Positions 51,245-63,598 of a stretch of 64,000 bases of DNA are shown here, in pieces (the first letter of the stretch is position 1; every line of letters starts with the position of its first letter). Both the position numbers and the translations under genes were made by a program. The notes below the pieces were generated by a model. That model was not told where the DNA came from, did no database searches, and was given only the letters and a program-made list of their open reading frames with translations. The DNA comes from Halomonas sp. M4R1S46. GTDB lineage: Bacteria; Pseudomonadota; Gammaproteobacteria; Pseudomonadales; Halomonadaceae. The DNA lies in assembly GCF_025725685.1 (NCBI RefSeq), contig NZ_CP107008.1, positions 3,038,001 through 3,102,000 of the forward strand, in the 5' to 3' direction.

Positions 51245-52120
51245 TCAGTGCAGGGTCGGCGGCGGCCCCTCGGGATCGTCGAGCATGGCCTCCACCTCGG
51301 CAACGGTGAACTCGTAGCGGGTATGGCAGAAGTGGCACTGGGTCGCGATACCGCCCTGCTCGGCCAGGATATCGCGCAGTTCCTCGTCGCCCAGGGTCAG
51401 CAACGCGCCGGCGATCCGCTCCCGGGAGCAGCTGCAGGCGAAGCGCAGGGCCTTGGGCTCGAAGACGCGCACCGTCTCCTCATGGTAGAGACGATGCAGC
51501 AGCTCCCGCTGGTCGACCTCGAGCATCTCCGCGGGCGTGAGGGTGGCGGCCAGCTGGACCGTGCGGTCCCAGGCATCGTCGTCCTGGTTCAGCGACTCGT
51601 CGGGCAGGCGCTGCAGCAGCAGGCCGCCGGCGCATCGGCCGTCGTCGGCCAGCCACAGCCGGGTCGGCAGCTGTTCCGACTGGCTGAAATAGTCCTCGAG
51701 ACAGCCCGCCAGGCTGTCCTGCTGCAGGGCGACGACCCCCTGGTAGCGTCGCCCTTCCCTGGGGTCCAGGGTGATGGTGATCCGCCCCTCGCCGAGCAGC
51801 TCGGCGAAACCGGCGTCCTCGGCGGGCAACGACGCCTCCTCGTCGAGCCGGGCGATGGCGCGCAGCTCGCCGCCCGGGTTGGACTCGGCCATCAGCATCG
51901 ACAGCGGCCCCTTGCCGCGCACCTCGATGCTCATGGTGCCGTCGAGCTTGATGGTCTCGGTCAGCAGGGCCACGGCGGCCAGCAGCTCGCCCAGCTGGCG
52001 GGTCACCGCCGGCGGGTAGTCATGGCGTTCCATCACTTCGGCATGGGCCTGCTCGAGGGTGACGATCTCGCCACGCACGTTGGTGCGCTCGAAGAGAAAA
52101 CGCTGGATCTGGTCACTCAT
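51245..52120 (-). CDS. hslO: Redox-activated chaperone Hsp33
   Basis: Holdase chaperone switched on by oxidation and heat. It is 291 residues. The zinc-binding redox switch at the C terminus is FACSCSRERI and, about 30 residues later, QCHFCHTRYEF. The N-terminal part has SIEVRGKGPLSMLMAE and GGLLLQRLP. The order yrfG-hslR-hslO is the same as in E. coli. Confidence 0.96.
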   Translation of the reverse strand: MSDQIQRFLFERTNVRGEIVTLEQAHAEVMERHDYPPAVTRQLGELLAAVALLTETIKLDGTMSIEVRGKGPLSMLMAESNPGGELRAIARLDEEASLPAEDAGFAELLGEGRITITLDPREGRRYQGVVALQQDSLAGCLEDYFSQSEQLPTRLWLADDGRCAGGLLLQRLPDESLNQDDDAWDRTVQLAATLTPAEMLEVDQRELLHRLYHEETVRVFEPKALRFACSCSRERIAGALLTLGDEELRDILAEQGGIATQCHFCHTRYEFTVAEVEAMLDDPEGPPPTLH

Positions 52121-52135
52121 GATACTTGCCTGATA

Positions 52136-52242
52136 TTGGGTAAGGAGTGAGGGGCAAAGGGTTAGGAGTGAAGGGAGAAGGGCGATGAGTCAAGCGTGGG
52201 GGAATCCCCTTACGCCATACCCCTCACGCCTTACCCCTCCCC
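52136..52242. repeat. Low-complexity GGGGTAAGG/GTGAGGGG words between hslR and hslO
   Basis: Several copies of GTAAGGAGTGAGGGG-like words appear in both orientations (GTAAGGAGTGAGGGGC left, CTCACGCCTTACCCC right). Similar words occur at 35327-35360 and 61035-61083. They are not coding. Confidence 0.6.
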
Positions 52243-52629
52243 TCAGGCGTCATCTCCCCGCATGAAGCGCTTGATCTCGCGACGCTGCTTCTTGTCCGGG
52301 CGCTTCAGGGGGTGCCGCATGGCCTGGTTGGCCTGGCGGCGATTCTCGGCTTCCCGGGTGCGGCGGGCCTCGCTCTCCGGCGTCTCGCGATACAGCTCGC
52401 GAGCCTCGGGGGCCCCACGGCGCTGCTCGGAGAGGGCCAGCACCTCGACTTCCCAGACATCCCAGCCCTGGGGAAGACGAATCAGCGCGCCGACCTCGAC
52501 GGCCTTGCTGGTCTTGGCTCGGGCGCCGTTGTAGTGGACCTTGCCACCCTCGATGGCCTTCTTGGCCAGCTGACGGGTCTTGAAGAAGCGAGCCGCCCAC
52601 AGCCACTTGTCGAGCCTGACGCTAGTCAT
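52243..52629 (-). CDS. hslR: Ribosome-associated heat-shock protein Hsp15
   Basis: A 128-residue S4-domain RNA-binding protein that rescues 50S subunits with bound nascent chains. The S4 part is VRLDKWLWAARFFKTRQLAKK, KVHYNGARAK; a basic C-terminal tail follows. Its ATG overlaps the yrfG stop (ATGA). Confidence 0.95.
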   Translation of the reverse strand: MTSVRLDKWLWAARFFKTRQLAKKAIEGGKVHYNGARAKTSKAVEVGALIRLPQGWDVWEVEVLALSEQRRGAPEARELYRETPESEARRTREAENRRQANQAMRHPLKRPDKKQRREIKRFMRGDDA

Positions 52630-53303
52630 CCCCGCGGCCTCCGGGGCGGCAGGTTGTCGGGCAGGATGGCGGCGAAGCGCTCGAGGGCGATGAACTCCTC
52701 GAGCTCCTTCTCGGGGCGCTGGCTGTCGGGCTGCTTGATGCCCAGCAGGTGGCGGATACCGAATTCCCGGGCGCTCTCCAGCACCGAGGGATTGTCGTCG
52801 ATGAACAGCGTCCGGGCCGGGTCGAAGGACTCCACCTCCTGGTGGGCGAACCAGAACTCCTGGGCCTCCTTGGGCACGCCCAGGTCGGCCGAGGAGACGA
52901 TGGCGTCCACGAAGTCCTCGAGGCCGGTCAGCGGCAGCTTCAGGGCCAGGCTCTCGCGGTCGGCATTGGTGGCCAGCACCACCCGCGGGTGCGCCTGCTT
53001 GAGCCAGCGCAGGAAGTCCAGGGCGTCGCTGCGCAGGCCGATCAGGTGCTGCACCTCCCGCTTGAGCGCCAGGATATCGACGCCCAGTTCACGGCTCCAG
53101 TAGGCCAGGCTGTACCAGTTGAGGGTGCCCTGCTCGCGGATGATCCGTGCGCGGACCTCCTCCTGGGTGGCCTCGTCGAGGCGGTGCAGTTCCACATAGC
53201 GACGCGGCAGGTGCTCGAGCCAGAAGTGGCTGTCGAAATGCAGGTCCAGCAGGGTGCCGTCCATGTCCAGCAGGACGGTGTCGATGGCGCGCCAGTCGAT
53301 CAT
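52626..53303 (-). CDS. yrfG: GMP/IMP nucleotidase, HAD family
   Basis: A 225-residue HAD phosphatase. LLDMDGTLLDLHFD holds the nucleophile, VLATNAD is motif II, and FIDDNPSVLESA the acidic motif. Members of this branch split GMP and IMP. It is coupled to hslR and hslO, and divergent from nudE, as in E. coli. Confidence 0.9.
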   Translation of the reverse strand: MIDWRAIDTVLLDMDGTLLDLHFDSHFWLEHLPRRYVELHRLDEATQEEVRARIIREQGTLNWYSLAYWSRELGVDILALKREVQHLIGLRSDALDFLRWLKQAHPRVVLATNADRESLALKLPLTGLEDFVDAIVSSADLGVPKEAQEFWFAHQEVESFDPARTLFIDDNPSVLESAREFGIRHLLGIKQPDSQRPEKELEEFIALERFAAILPDNLPPRRPRG

Positions 53304-53428
53304 CTTGGCTCCTCGTCAGGGCAGGCCAGTGACGTCTACGAAGGGGGAAGACGTGATAGTGTAACCAATCGACGCCATGCACGCATTCCGCCGCCCGACC
53401 GACCAAGGCAACCACTGCTGGATATGAG
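53304..53428. other. yrfG-nudE spacer, left part
   Basis: No gene seen; probably the yrfG promoter. With the repeat that follows it forms a 367-bp gap between divergent genes. Confidence 0.45.
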
Positions 53429-53622
53429 AAGGGGCGTCGGGGACAGGTCGAAGAGGAGGTCCTACGCCATGGGTGAGGAGCACGGCTTAGAACGGGCTGG
53501 CCATGGATGGCCAGCACCGGTCCTGCAAGCGAAGCGGGACGCGAGAGCGCCGCAGGGCGTCGGTAGCGCCCAGGGAAGGGTCCACAGCGCCTCCTCGCAG
53601 ACCTGCCGCCGAATCAGCCCCA
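53429..53622 (-). repeat. Dispersed intergenic repeat, long form (copy D)
   Basis: On the minus strand it starts GGGGCTGATTCGGCGGCAGG, then GAGGAGGCGCTGTGGACCC, CGCTACCGACGCCCTGCGG, a CTGGCCAT-CC-ATGGCCAG palindrome, GGCGTAGGACCTCCTC, and ends CTGTCCCCGACGCCCC. The two ends are imperfect inverted repeats of each other. Confidence 0.85.
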
Positions 53623-53670
53623 CCAGAAACACCTTGATGCGACGGTTCTACCCGACCCACCGGAGACGCC

Positions 53671-54255
53671 ATGTCCGACCACCATCCCTCCAAGCCCCAT
53701 GTCCTGGCCCGGCGCAGCGTCGCCCGCAGTCGGCTGTTCCACGTCGAGGAGATGGAGCTGCGCTTCGCCAACGGCGCCGAACGGACCTTCGAGCGACTGG
53801 GCGGCACCGGCCGGGGCGTCGGGGCGGTGATGATCGTGGCCATGCCCGACCCCGAGCACGTGCTGCTGATCCGCGAATATGCCGCGGGGGTCGAGGACTA
53901 TGCCCTGACGCTGCCCAAGGGGCTGGTGGACCCGGGGGAGGACCTCGTCACCGCGGCCAACCGCGAGCTGATGGAGGAATGCGGTTTCGGGGCCCATCGC
54001 ATCGAGCCGCTGGTGGAGCTGACCCTGGCGCCCAACTACATGCGCCATCGCATGCAGGTGGTGCTGGCCAGCGACCTCTACCCCAAGCGGCTGCCGGGGG
54101 ACGAGCCCGAGCCGCTGATCGTCGAGACCCATGCCCTGGACGAAATATCCGCCCTGCTGGCCCGGGAGGACTTCCACGAGGCCCGGGCCATCGCGGCGCT
54201 GTTCATCGCCCGCGACAAGCTGCGCAGCGAGGCCAGCGAGCCCACGCTCTGGTAA
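53671..54255 (+). CDS. nudE: ADP compounds hydrolase NudE
   Basis: Nudix hydrolase for ADP-ribose, Ap3A and NADH. It is 194 residues. The Nudix box is GLVDPGEDLVTAANRELMEE followed by CGF. IVAMPDPEHVLLIREYAAGVEDY and the LTLAPNYMRHRM segment are typical. It is divergent from yrfG, as in E. coli, although a repeat copy is inserted between. Confidence 0.93.
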   Translation: MSDHHPSKPHVLARRSVARSRLFHVEEMELRFANGAERTFERLGGTGRGVGAVMIVAMPDPEHVLLIREYAAGVEDYALTLPKGLVDPGEDLVTAANRELMEECGFGAHRIEPLVELTLAPNYMRHRMQVVLASDLYPKRLPGDEPEPLIVETHALDEISALLAREDFHEARAIAALFIARDKLRSEASEPTLW

Positions 54256-54303
54256 GGAGCCGCCCGCCTCCGTGATCGGCAAGGGCCGGGCGACATGCGA
54301 CGG

Positions 54304-55395
54304 CTACCCCTTGGCGTGGAGCCGGCGCGGCAGGCTGCCCCCCTCCTTGAGCTTGACCCAGCGCCCCTGGCGGTAGCTGTCCAGGCCGGCCTCGAGCAGG
54401 GTCATCACCTCCAGCGCCTCCTCGGCGGTCACCGGCGGCGGGGTGCCCCGCAGCAGGGTCCGGGCAATGCCGTCGTAGTAGGCCCGATAGTCGCCGGGGA
54501 CGCTCTCGAGCTCGTGATGGGCGAGCACCACCTCGTCGCCCTCCCCCTCGTTCACGGTCAGGCGCCCCGGGGACGGGTCGATTCCCCAGGCCGGCTGGGG
54601 GCTTTCGCCCTCCTTGAGCCAGTCCTCCTGGGGATCGAGGCCGTACTTGACGAAGCTTCCCCGGGTGCCATTCACCCGCAGACGCGGCGTGGGCTCGGCC
54701 ACCAGGGTACTGGCCCTGAGGGTCACACGCAGCCGGTCGTACTCCAGCACCGCCAGGAAGTCGTCGTCGATCTCGGCACCGTCGCGCAACGAGGCCAGCT
54801 CCAGGAGGATCGCACGGGGCATGCCGAACAGCGCCCGGGCCTGGTCCAGCAGATGCGGCCCCAGGTCGTACCAGATACCGCTGCCGGGACGGTGCTGCTC
54901 CCGCCAGCGATCGGGCACCACGGGCCGGAAACGGTCGAAGCGTGACTCCACCTCGACCACCCGGCCCAGACGCTGCTCGTCGAGCAGCGCCTTGAGGGTC
55001 AGGAAGTCACTGTCCCAGCGGCGATTGTGGAAGACGCTGAGCAGCCGATCCGCATTGTCGGCCTGGGACTTGAGTTGCCGGGCCTCGGCCAGGGAGACCG
55101 CGAAGGGCTTGTCGAGCACCACGTGCTTGCCCTTGGCCAGGGCCGCCTTGGCCAGCGGGAAGTGGGTCTCGTTCGGCGTGGCGATCACCACCAGGTCGAT
55201 GTCACGATCGGCGAACAGCGACGCCACCTTGGCGTGGGCCGTCACCTCCGGATAGGCCGCCTGCACCCCGTCCGTATCGCTGGAGACGATGGCGGTGAGC
55301 TCGAGCCCCGGGGCGGCCTGGATGAGGGGGGCGTGAAAGGTCCTGCCGGCCATGCCGAAGCCGATCAGGCCGACGTTGAGGGTCTGGGTCTTCAT
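54304..55395 (-). CDS. Gfo/Idh/MocA-family oxidoreductase
   Basis: A 363-residue NAD(P)-dependent dehydrogenase, similar to YdgJ/YhhX. The Rossmann start is NVGLIGFGMAGRTFHAPLI; VVIATPNETHFPLAKAAL and VLDKPFAVSLAEA hold the conserved EKP-like lysine site (here DKP). SGIWYDLGPHLLDQA is the second-domain motif. The sugar or polyol substrate cannot be read from sequence. It is convergent with nudE and downstream of ilvD, with a repeat fragment between. Confidence 0.87.
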   Translation of the reverse strand: MKTQTLNVGLIGFGMAGRTFHAPLIQAAPGLELTAIVSSDTDGVQAAYPEVTAHAKVASLFADRDIDLVVIATPNETHFPLAKAALAKGKHVVLDKPFAVSLAEARQLKSQADNADRLLSVFHNRRWDSDFLTLKALLDEQRLGRVVEVESRFDRFRPVVPDRWREQHRPGSGIWYDLGPHLLDQARALFGMPRAILLELASLRDGAEIDDDFLAVLEYDRLRVTLRASTLVAEPTPRLRVNGTRGSFVKYGLDPQEDWLKEGESPQPAWGIDPSPGRLTVNEGEGDEVVLAHHELESVPGDYRAYYDGIARTLLRGTPPPVTAEEALEVMTLLEAGLDSYRQGRWVKLKEGGSLPRRLHAKG

Positions 55396-55461
55396 CTAGA
55401 CGGCTTCCCTGCTGAAGCGAATCGAATCATCCGCCCCGGTGCCCCGGGGCGGCCGTCATCA

Positions 55462-55517
55462 GGGCGATCGCAGTCAGCCGTGTCGCTCGGGGCCGATCCG
55501 GCGGACAGGCCTTCGTC
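55462..55517 (+). repeat. Fragment of the dispersed intergenic repeat (copy E)
   Basis: AGGGCGATCGCAG followed by CTCGGGGCCGATCCGGCGGACAGG matches the left end of copy B and its flank. The rest of the repeat is absent. Confidence 0.6.
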
Positions 55518-55552
55518 ATAGCCAGCTGCAATGGCCCTGCGCTCGTCATGCA

Positions 55553-57397
55553 TCAATCGAGCTTGGTCAGGTCGCGCACCGCACCCTTGTCGGCGGAAGT
55601 GGCCAGCAGCGCATAGGCCTTGAGCGCCGCCGAGACCTTGCGGTCACGCTGGATGCTCGGCTTCCAGGCGTCACGGCCGCGGGCCTCCTGGGCCTGGCGG
55701 CGCTGTTCGAGCTCCTCGTCGGAGAGCTTGACGTCGATGGCCCGGCCCGGGATGTCGATGCGGATGATATCGCCGCTCTCCACCAGGCCGATGGCCCCGC
55801 CCGCGGCGGCCTCCGGCGAGACGTGACCGATGGACAGCCCCGAGGTACCGCCGGAGAAACGCCCGTCGGTGAGCAGGGCACAGGCCTTGCCCAGGCCCTT
55901 GGACTTCAGGTACGAGGTCGGGTAGAGCATCTCCTGCATGCCCGGCCCGCCCTTGGGGCCCTCGTAGCGGATGACCACCACCTCGCCTTCCTTCACCTGT
56001 CCGTCGAGGATGTGCTCCACCGCCTGGTCCTGGGACTCCACCACATGGGCGGGCCCCTCGAAGACCAGGATGGCGTCGTCGACGCCGGCGGTCTTCACCA
56101 CGCAGCCGTCACGGGCGATGTTGCCCTGGAGCACGGCGAGGCCGCCTTCCCGGGAGAAGGCATGCTCGAGGTCACGGATGCAGCCCGTGGCCCGGTCGCC
56201 ATCGAGACTCGGCCAGCGGGCGCTCTGGGAGAAGGCCACCTGGGTGGGCACGCCGCCGGGGCCGGCGCGGTAGAACTCCACCACCTCGGCGCTCGGCGAG
56301 CGCATGATGTCCCACTCCTCCAGGGCCGCGGCCAGGCTGTCGCCGTAGACCGTCGGCACCCGGGTATCCAGCACCCCGGCACGATCGAGCTCGCCGAGGA
56401 TCGCCATGATGCCGCCGGCCCGATGGACGTCCTCGATATGGTACTTCTGGGTATTGGGGGCCACCTTGCACAGCTGCGGCACCTCCCGGGACAGGCGATC
56501 GATATCGGTCATGTCGAAATCGATCTCCGCCTCCCGGGCCGCCGCCAGCAGGTGCAGGATGGTGTTGGTGGAGCCGCCCATGGCGATGTCCAGGGTCATG
56601 GCGTTCTTGAACGCCGCCTTGGCGCCGATGGCCCGCGGCAGCAGGTGGGCCTCGTCGCCCTCGTAGTAGCGCTTGGCCAGCTCGACGATGCGATGGCCGG
56701 CGGTCTCGAACAGCCGGCGACGATCGGCGTGGGTGGCCACCACGGTGCCGTTGCCGGGCAGCGCCAGGCCCAGCGCCTCGGTGAGGCAGTTCATGGAATT
56801 GGCGGTGAACATCCCCGAGCAGCTGCCGCAGGTCGGGCAAGCGCTGCGCTCGACCTCGTTGAGGGTCTCGTCGTCCACGCTGTCGTCGGCGGCCATGACC
56901 ATGGCATCGACCAGGTCGAGGCCGTGGTCGAGCAGCTTGGTCTTGCCCGCCTCCATGGGGCCGCCGGAGACGAAGATCACCGGGATGTTGAGGCGCATGG
57001 CGGCCATCAGCATCCCCGGGGTGATCTTGTCGCAGTTGGAGATGCACACCATGGCGTCGGCGCAGTGGGCGTTGACCATGTACTCGACGCTGTCGGCGAT
57101 GATGTCGCGGCTCGGCAGCGAGTAGAGCATGCCGTCGTGGCCCATGGCGATGCCGTCGTCCACGGCGATGGTGTTGAACTCCTTGGCCACCCCGCCGGCC
57201 TTCTCGATCTCCCGGGCCACCAGCTGGCCCATGTCCTTGAGGTGCACATGGCCCGGCACGAACTGGGTGAAGGAGTTGGCCACGGCGATGATCGGCTTGT
57301 GAAAGTCGTCATCCTTCATGCCGGTGGCACGCCACAGGGCGCGGGCGCCGGCCATGTTGCGGCCGGCGGTGGTGGTGCGGGAACGATACTCGGGCAT
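55553..57397 (-). CDS. ilvD: Dihydroxy-acid dehydratase
   Basis: Iron-sulfur enzyme of valine, leucine and isoleucine synthesis. It is 614 residues. The cluster cysteines are in CISNCDKITPGM and CPTCGSCSGMFTANSMNC. GRFSGGTSGLSIGHVSPEAA is the C-terminal signature. The ATG at 57397 begins the conserved MPEYRSRTTTAGRNMAG. The frame stays open upstream across the spacer into thiQ, but that part is antisense-like and not protein. Confidence 0.97.
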   Translation of the reverse strand: MPEYRSRTTTAGRNMAGARALWRATGMKDDDFHKPIIAVANSFTQFVPGHVHLKDMGQLVAREIEKAGGVAKEFNTIAVDDGIAMGHDGMLYSLPSRDIIADSVEYMVNAHCADAMVCISNCDKITPGMLMAAMRLNIPVIFVSGGPMEAGKTKLLDHGLDLVDAMVMAADDSVDDETLNEVERSACPTCGSCSGMFTANSMNCLTEALGLALPGNGTVVATHADRRRLFETAGHRIVELAKRYYEGDEAHLLPRAIGAKAAFKNAMTLDIAMGGSTNTILHLLAAAREAEIDFDMTDIDRLSREVPQLCKVAPNTQKYHIEDVHRAGGIMAILGELDRAGVLDTRVPTVYGDSLAAALEEWDIMRSPSAEVVEFYRAGPGGVPTQVAFSQSARWPSLDGDRATGCIRDLEHAFSREGGLAVLQGNIARDGCVVKTAGVDDAILVFEGPAHVVESQDQAVEHILDGQVKEGEVVVIRYEGPKGGPGMQEMLYPTSYLKSKGLGKACALLTDGRFSGGTSGLSIGHVSPEAAAGGAIGLVESGDIIRIDIPGRAIDVKLSDEELEQRRQAQEARGRDAWKPSIQRDRKVSAALKAYALLATSADKGAVRDLTKLD

Positions 57398-57558
57398 GGT
57401 GTCCTCTTGATGATGCCTGCCACCCGTGGCCCTGCGGATGTCGACGCAGCAGGGGCCCGGGCGATCTTGGTGTCCAGTCCGCCCGATTCTGTCATGGCCC
57501 CGGGCGCCAGGCCAGTGCCGAGGACCTGCGGGCCCCGCCGTGCGCGACCGGCCGTCGG

Positions 57559-58198
<640 letters not shown>

Positions 58199-58215
<17 letters not shown>

Positions 58216-59875
58216 CGCGGGTCTCGTGGGACGAGGAATGGGGCCAGGGGTGGCGCGGGAGCCGCCGGGTCACTCGATCCAGCAGGGCGAAGATCGCCAC
58301 CACCAGGGCGAGCAGCAGCATGGCGGTGGCGGCCGCGCCCTGCCAGCGGTAGCCGCCCAGTTGCTGGAACAGCAGCATCGGCAGGGTCGGCGCCGCGGGG
58401 CTGCCGAACAGCGCGATGACGCTGAAATCGCCGAGCGACAGCGTCATCGCGTAGGCCAGGGCCAGGGCCAGCGGGCGCCGCAGCCGCGGCCAGGCCAGCC
58501 AGCGCAGCCGGGCCCGGCCGCGCACGCCGAACTGGTCGGCCAGGCGCTGCTCCGCGGCGGAAAGGCCCGGGATGGCCCCGCGCACCACCTGCATGGCGAA
58601 GGGCAGCGCCATGAAGGCATTGACCAGCACCACCAGGCCGTAGCCCTCCCAGCCGCTGCCGAGCCGCGGACGCAGCAGCAGGAACAGGCCGGTGCCGAGC
58701 ACCAGCGCCGGGATCACCAGGATCAGCTGGCCGCCGCCCTCCATGACCGCCGCGCCGAGGGGATGGCGACGCGCCCGCAGCCAGTGGCTGCCCGAGAGCA
58801 GCGCCACGGCCAGGGCCAGGGCGCCGAGGCCGGCGCCCAGGGCCATGACCAGGCTGCGCAGGGCGGCGGGCGCGAGACTCGTCCCTCGGGGCAGGTCGGG
58901 CAGCCCCCCGACCCCGGCCACCAGCACCGCCGCCAGCGGCGGCAACAGCAGCGCGGCGAGCCCGGTGAGCCAGAAGGCATCGGTGAGTCGCGAGAGCCCG
59001 GCGGCATCGCGCCGCCACCAGCGGCCATGAGCCTGATCCGGCACGGCGCCCACCGCCAGCGACGGGGGGCCGCCCCGGGACAGCGCGAGGAGCCACAGCG
59101 TCAGGCAGATGGTCAGCTGGGTCAGGGCCAGCAGCGCCGCAAGCGCCAGGTCGTGGTCGAACTTCATGGCCTGGTAGAGGGCGACCTCCAGGGTCGAGGA
59201 ACGCGGGCCGCCGCCCAGGGTCATGACGATGGCGAAGCTGGTGAAGCACAGGGTGAAGACCAGTGCCGCCAGGCGCGGCAGCAGAGGGGCGAGGCGCGGC
59301 CATTCCAGGGCGCGCCACAGGGCGCCTCGCGTCAGTCCCAGCTGGCCGGCGAGGCGCCATTGAGCCGTCGGCGCCTCCTCCAGGGCCTGCAGCATCAGCC
59401 GGGCCGCCAGCGGCAGGTTGTAGAACACATGGGCCAGCACGATGCCGGACAACCCGTAGAGGGTGTCCTCCGGCAGGACGCCCAGGGCGTCGCGCAGCGG
59501 CGCCAGCCAGCCTCGGCGGCCATGCACGGCCACCAGGCCGAACAGCGCGATCAGGCTGGGCAGCACCAGCGACAGCTCCATGGCCCGCAGCAGCAGGCGC
59601 CGCCCGGGGAAGCGGGGACGCCGGGCCAGCGCCAGGGCCACCGGCACCGCCAGGCCGATGGCCAGCAGCGTCGACAGGCTCGCCTGCCACAGGGTGAAAC
59701 GCAGCACGGCGGCGAGCCAGGGCTCCTGCCAGAGCAGCGCCAGGTGCAGCTCGCGGGCCTGCCACAGCAGCGCCCCGAGGCTGCCGCCCCCCAGGCCGAC
59801 CACCGCGACCAGGGCGGTGCCTCCCCAGCCCAGCGGCCAGCGCGACAGCGTCGCCCAGCGCGACACCGGCCTCAC
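58199..59875 (-). CDS. thiP: Thiamine ABC transporter permease
   Basis: Fused two-repeat permease, about 558 residues with 11-12 membrane helices. Each half has the EAA-loop region (ALEWPRLAPLLPRLAALVF; WLAWPRLRRPLALALAYAM). The chosen GTG at 59875 overlaps the thiB stop (GTGA); another GTG seven codons earlier is possible. It forms the membrane channel for ThiB and ThiQ. Confidence 0.93.
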
Positions 59876-60879
59876 CGGGCGACGGCGTTCAGCCACTCAC
59901 GGATCCACTCGCGGCGATGCTCGCGAACCTCCTCGGGAGTGAAGGTCAGGCTCTCGGGGGCGATCAGTCGGTCGAATACCGCCGGCAGCGCCTCGCCCAG
60001 GTCGATGGCCGGATTCATGACGTTGCCCAGCGGGATATGGCGCTGGAAATCCGGGGTCAGCACGAACGCCAGGAAGTCCCGGGCGAGTGCCGGTTGCTCG
60101 GTGCTCGCCACCATGGCCGCGGTCTCGACCTGCAGGTAGTGCCCCTCCTCGAACTCGGCCGCCTGGTAGCGGTCGCTGCCCTCCACGCCCATGTGGTAGG
60201 CCGGCGAAGTGGCGTAGGACAGCACCATGGGCGCCTCGCCGTTCATGAACAGCGAGAAGTAGGCCTGGCTCCAGCCGTTGGTCACGGTCAGCACCCGCTC
60301 GTCGAGGCGGGCCCAGATCTCCGGGGCCCGCTCGCCGTAGAGGTGCTTGATCCACAGCATCAGGCCCTGGCCGGTGACACTGGTGCGCGGGTCCTGGAGG
60401 ATCACCTGGACCTCCTCGGGGGCCTCGAGCAACGCCTCGAAGCTGCCGGGCGGCGTCTCGAGCTGCTCGGTGTCGTAGACGAAGGCGAAATGCCCCCAGT
60501 CGTAGGGCAGGAAGGTGGCGTCGTCCCACTCGATGGGCAGGTCGAGGGGTGCCGTGTCGACGCCGTGGGGCGCCAGCAGGTCCAGCGCCCGGGCCTCGGC
60601 CATCAGGTTCATGTCGAGGCCCAGCACCACGTCGGCGGCGGTGCCCCGCCCTTCGAGGCGCAGGCGCTGGAGGATGTCGACGCCGCCGGGCAGGGCCACG
60701 AACTCGAGGTCGCAGTCGCCGCAGCGGGCCTCGAAGGCCGCCTCGATGCCGGGGCCAGGGCCCCACTCGGAGACGAAGGAGTCGTAGGTGTAGACGGTGA
60801 GGGTCTCGCCGGCCTGGGCCGCGCCGCTGGCCAGCAGGCCTGCCAGCGCCAGGCCGGCGGCATGAACCTTGGGAGGCAT
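59872..60879 (-). CDS. thiB: Thiamine-binding periplasmic protein
   Basis: Solute-binding protein of the thiamine/TPP importer, 335 residues. The signal peptide is HAAGLALAGLLASGAAQA; the mature start LTVYTYDSFVSEWGPG is typical of ThiB/TbpA. YDWGHFAFVYD and LSYATSPAYH line the ligand site in relatives. The ATG at 60879 has AGGA at about 6 nt. First gene of thiBPQ. No thiamine-pyrophosphate riboswitch is seen in its leader. Confidence 0.93.
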   Translation of the reverse strand: MPPKVHAAGLALAGLLASGAAQAGETLTVYTYDSFVSEWGPGPGIEAAFEARCGDCDLEFVALPGGVDILQRLRLEGRGTAADVVLGLDMNLMAEARALDLLAPHGVDTAPLDLPIEWDDATFLPYDWGHFAFVYDTEQLETPPGSFEALLEAPEEVQVILQDPRTSVTGQGLMLWIKHLYGERAPEIWARLDERVLTVTNGWSQAYFSLFMNGEAPMVLSYATSPAYHMGVEGSDRYQAAEFEEGHYLQVETAAMVASTEQPALARDFLAFVLTPDFQRHIPLGNVMNPAIDLGEALPAVFDRLIAPESLTFTPEEVREHRREWIREWLNAVAR

Positions 60880-60923
60880 GGGCATTCCTGTGATTCGGGA
60901 AAAAGGTGTTCGGGCAATAAGAC

Positions 60924-60958
60924 GGCGCACCCGCCATTATGCCATCGGCGGGTGCGCC
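60924..60958. terminator. Perfect 12-bp hairpin between lon and thiB
   Basis: GGCGCACCCGCC and GGCGGGTGCGCC flank an 11-nt loop. It lies about 125 bp after the lon stop and 45 bp before the thiB start. It may end lon transcription or shape the thiB leader. The minus-strand sequence after it is GTCTTATT. Confidence 0.55.
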
Positions 60959-60998
60959 CGGAGGAATTGACGGGCACGTGGCAGCCTTCGCATGACCG

Positions 60999-61033
60999 GC
61001 TCGGGGCCGATACGTCGACAGATCTGCGAGGGG
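60999..61033 (+). repeat. Fragment of the dispersed intergenic repeat (copy F)
   Basis: GCTCGGGGCCGATACGTCGACAG followed by ATCTGCGAGGGG matches the left end of copies B-D. Low-complexity CCTCACCCCTCGC words follow up to lon. Confidence 0.6.
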
Positions 61034-61083
61034 CACGCCATCTCCTCACCCCTCGCGCCTCGATCCTTGCCCCTTGCCCCTCG

Positions 61084-63519
<2,436 letters not shown>

Positions 63520-63598
63520 GCGTACCTCAATCCTGAAGGGACGGGACATCTCGCCCGGTGGTGTCTCCGGGATGCGGGCACCGATGCCGAACTTCAAG

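Noticed and set aside
60880..61083. TPP riboswitch before thiB
   Set aside because: I looked for CTGAGA and TGAACCTGATCTGG-type words on the minus strand and found none.
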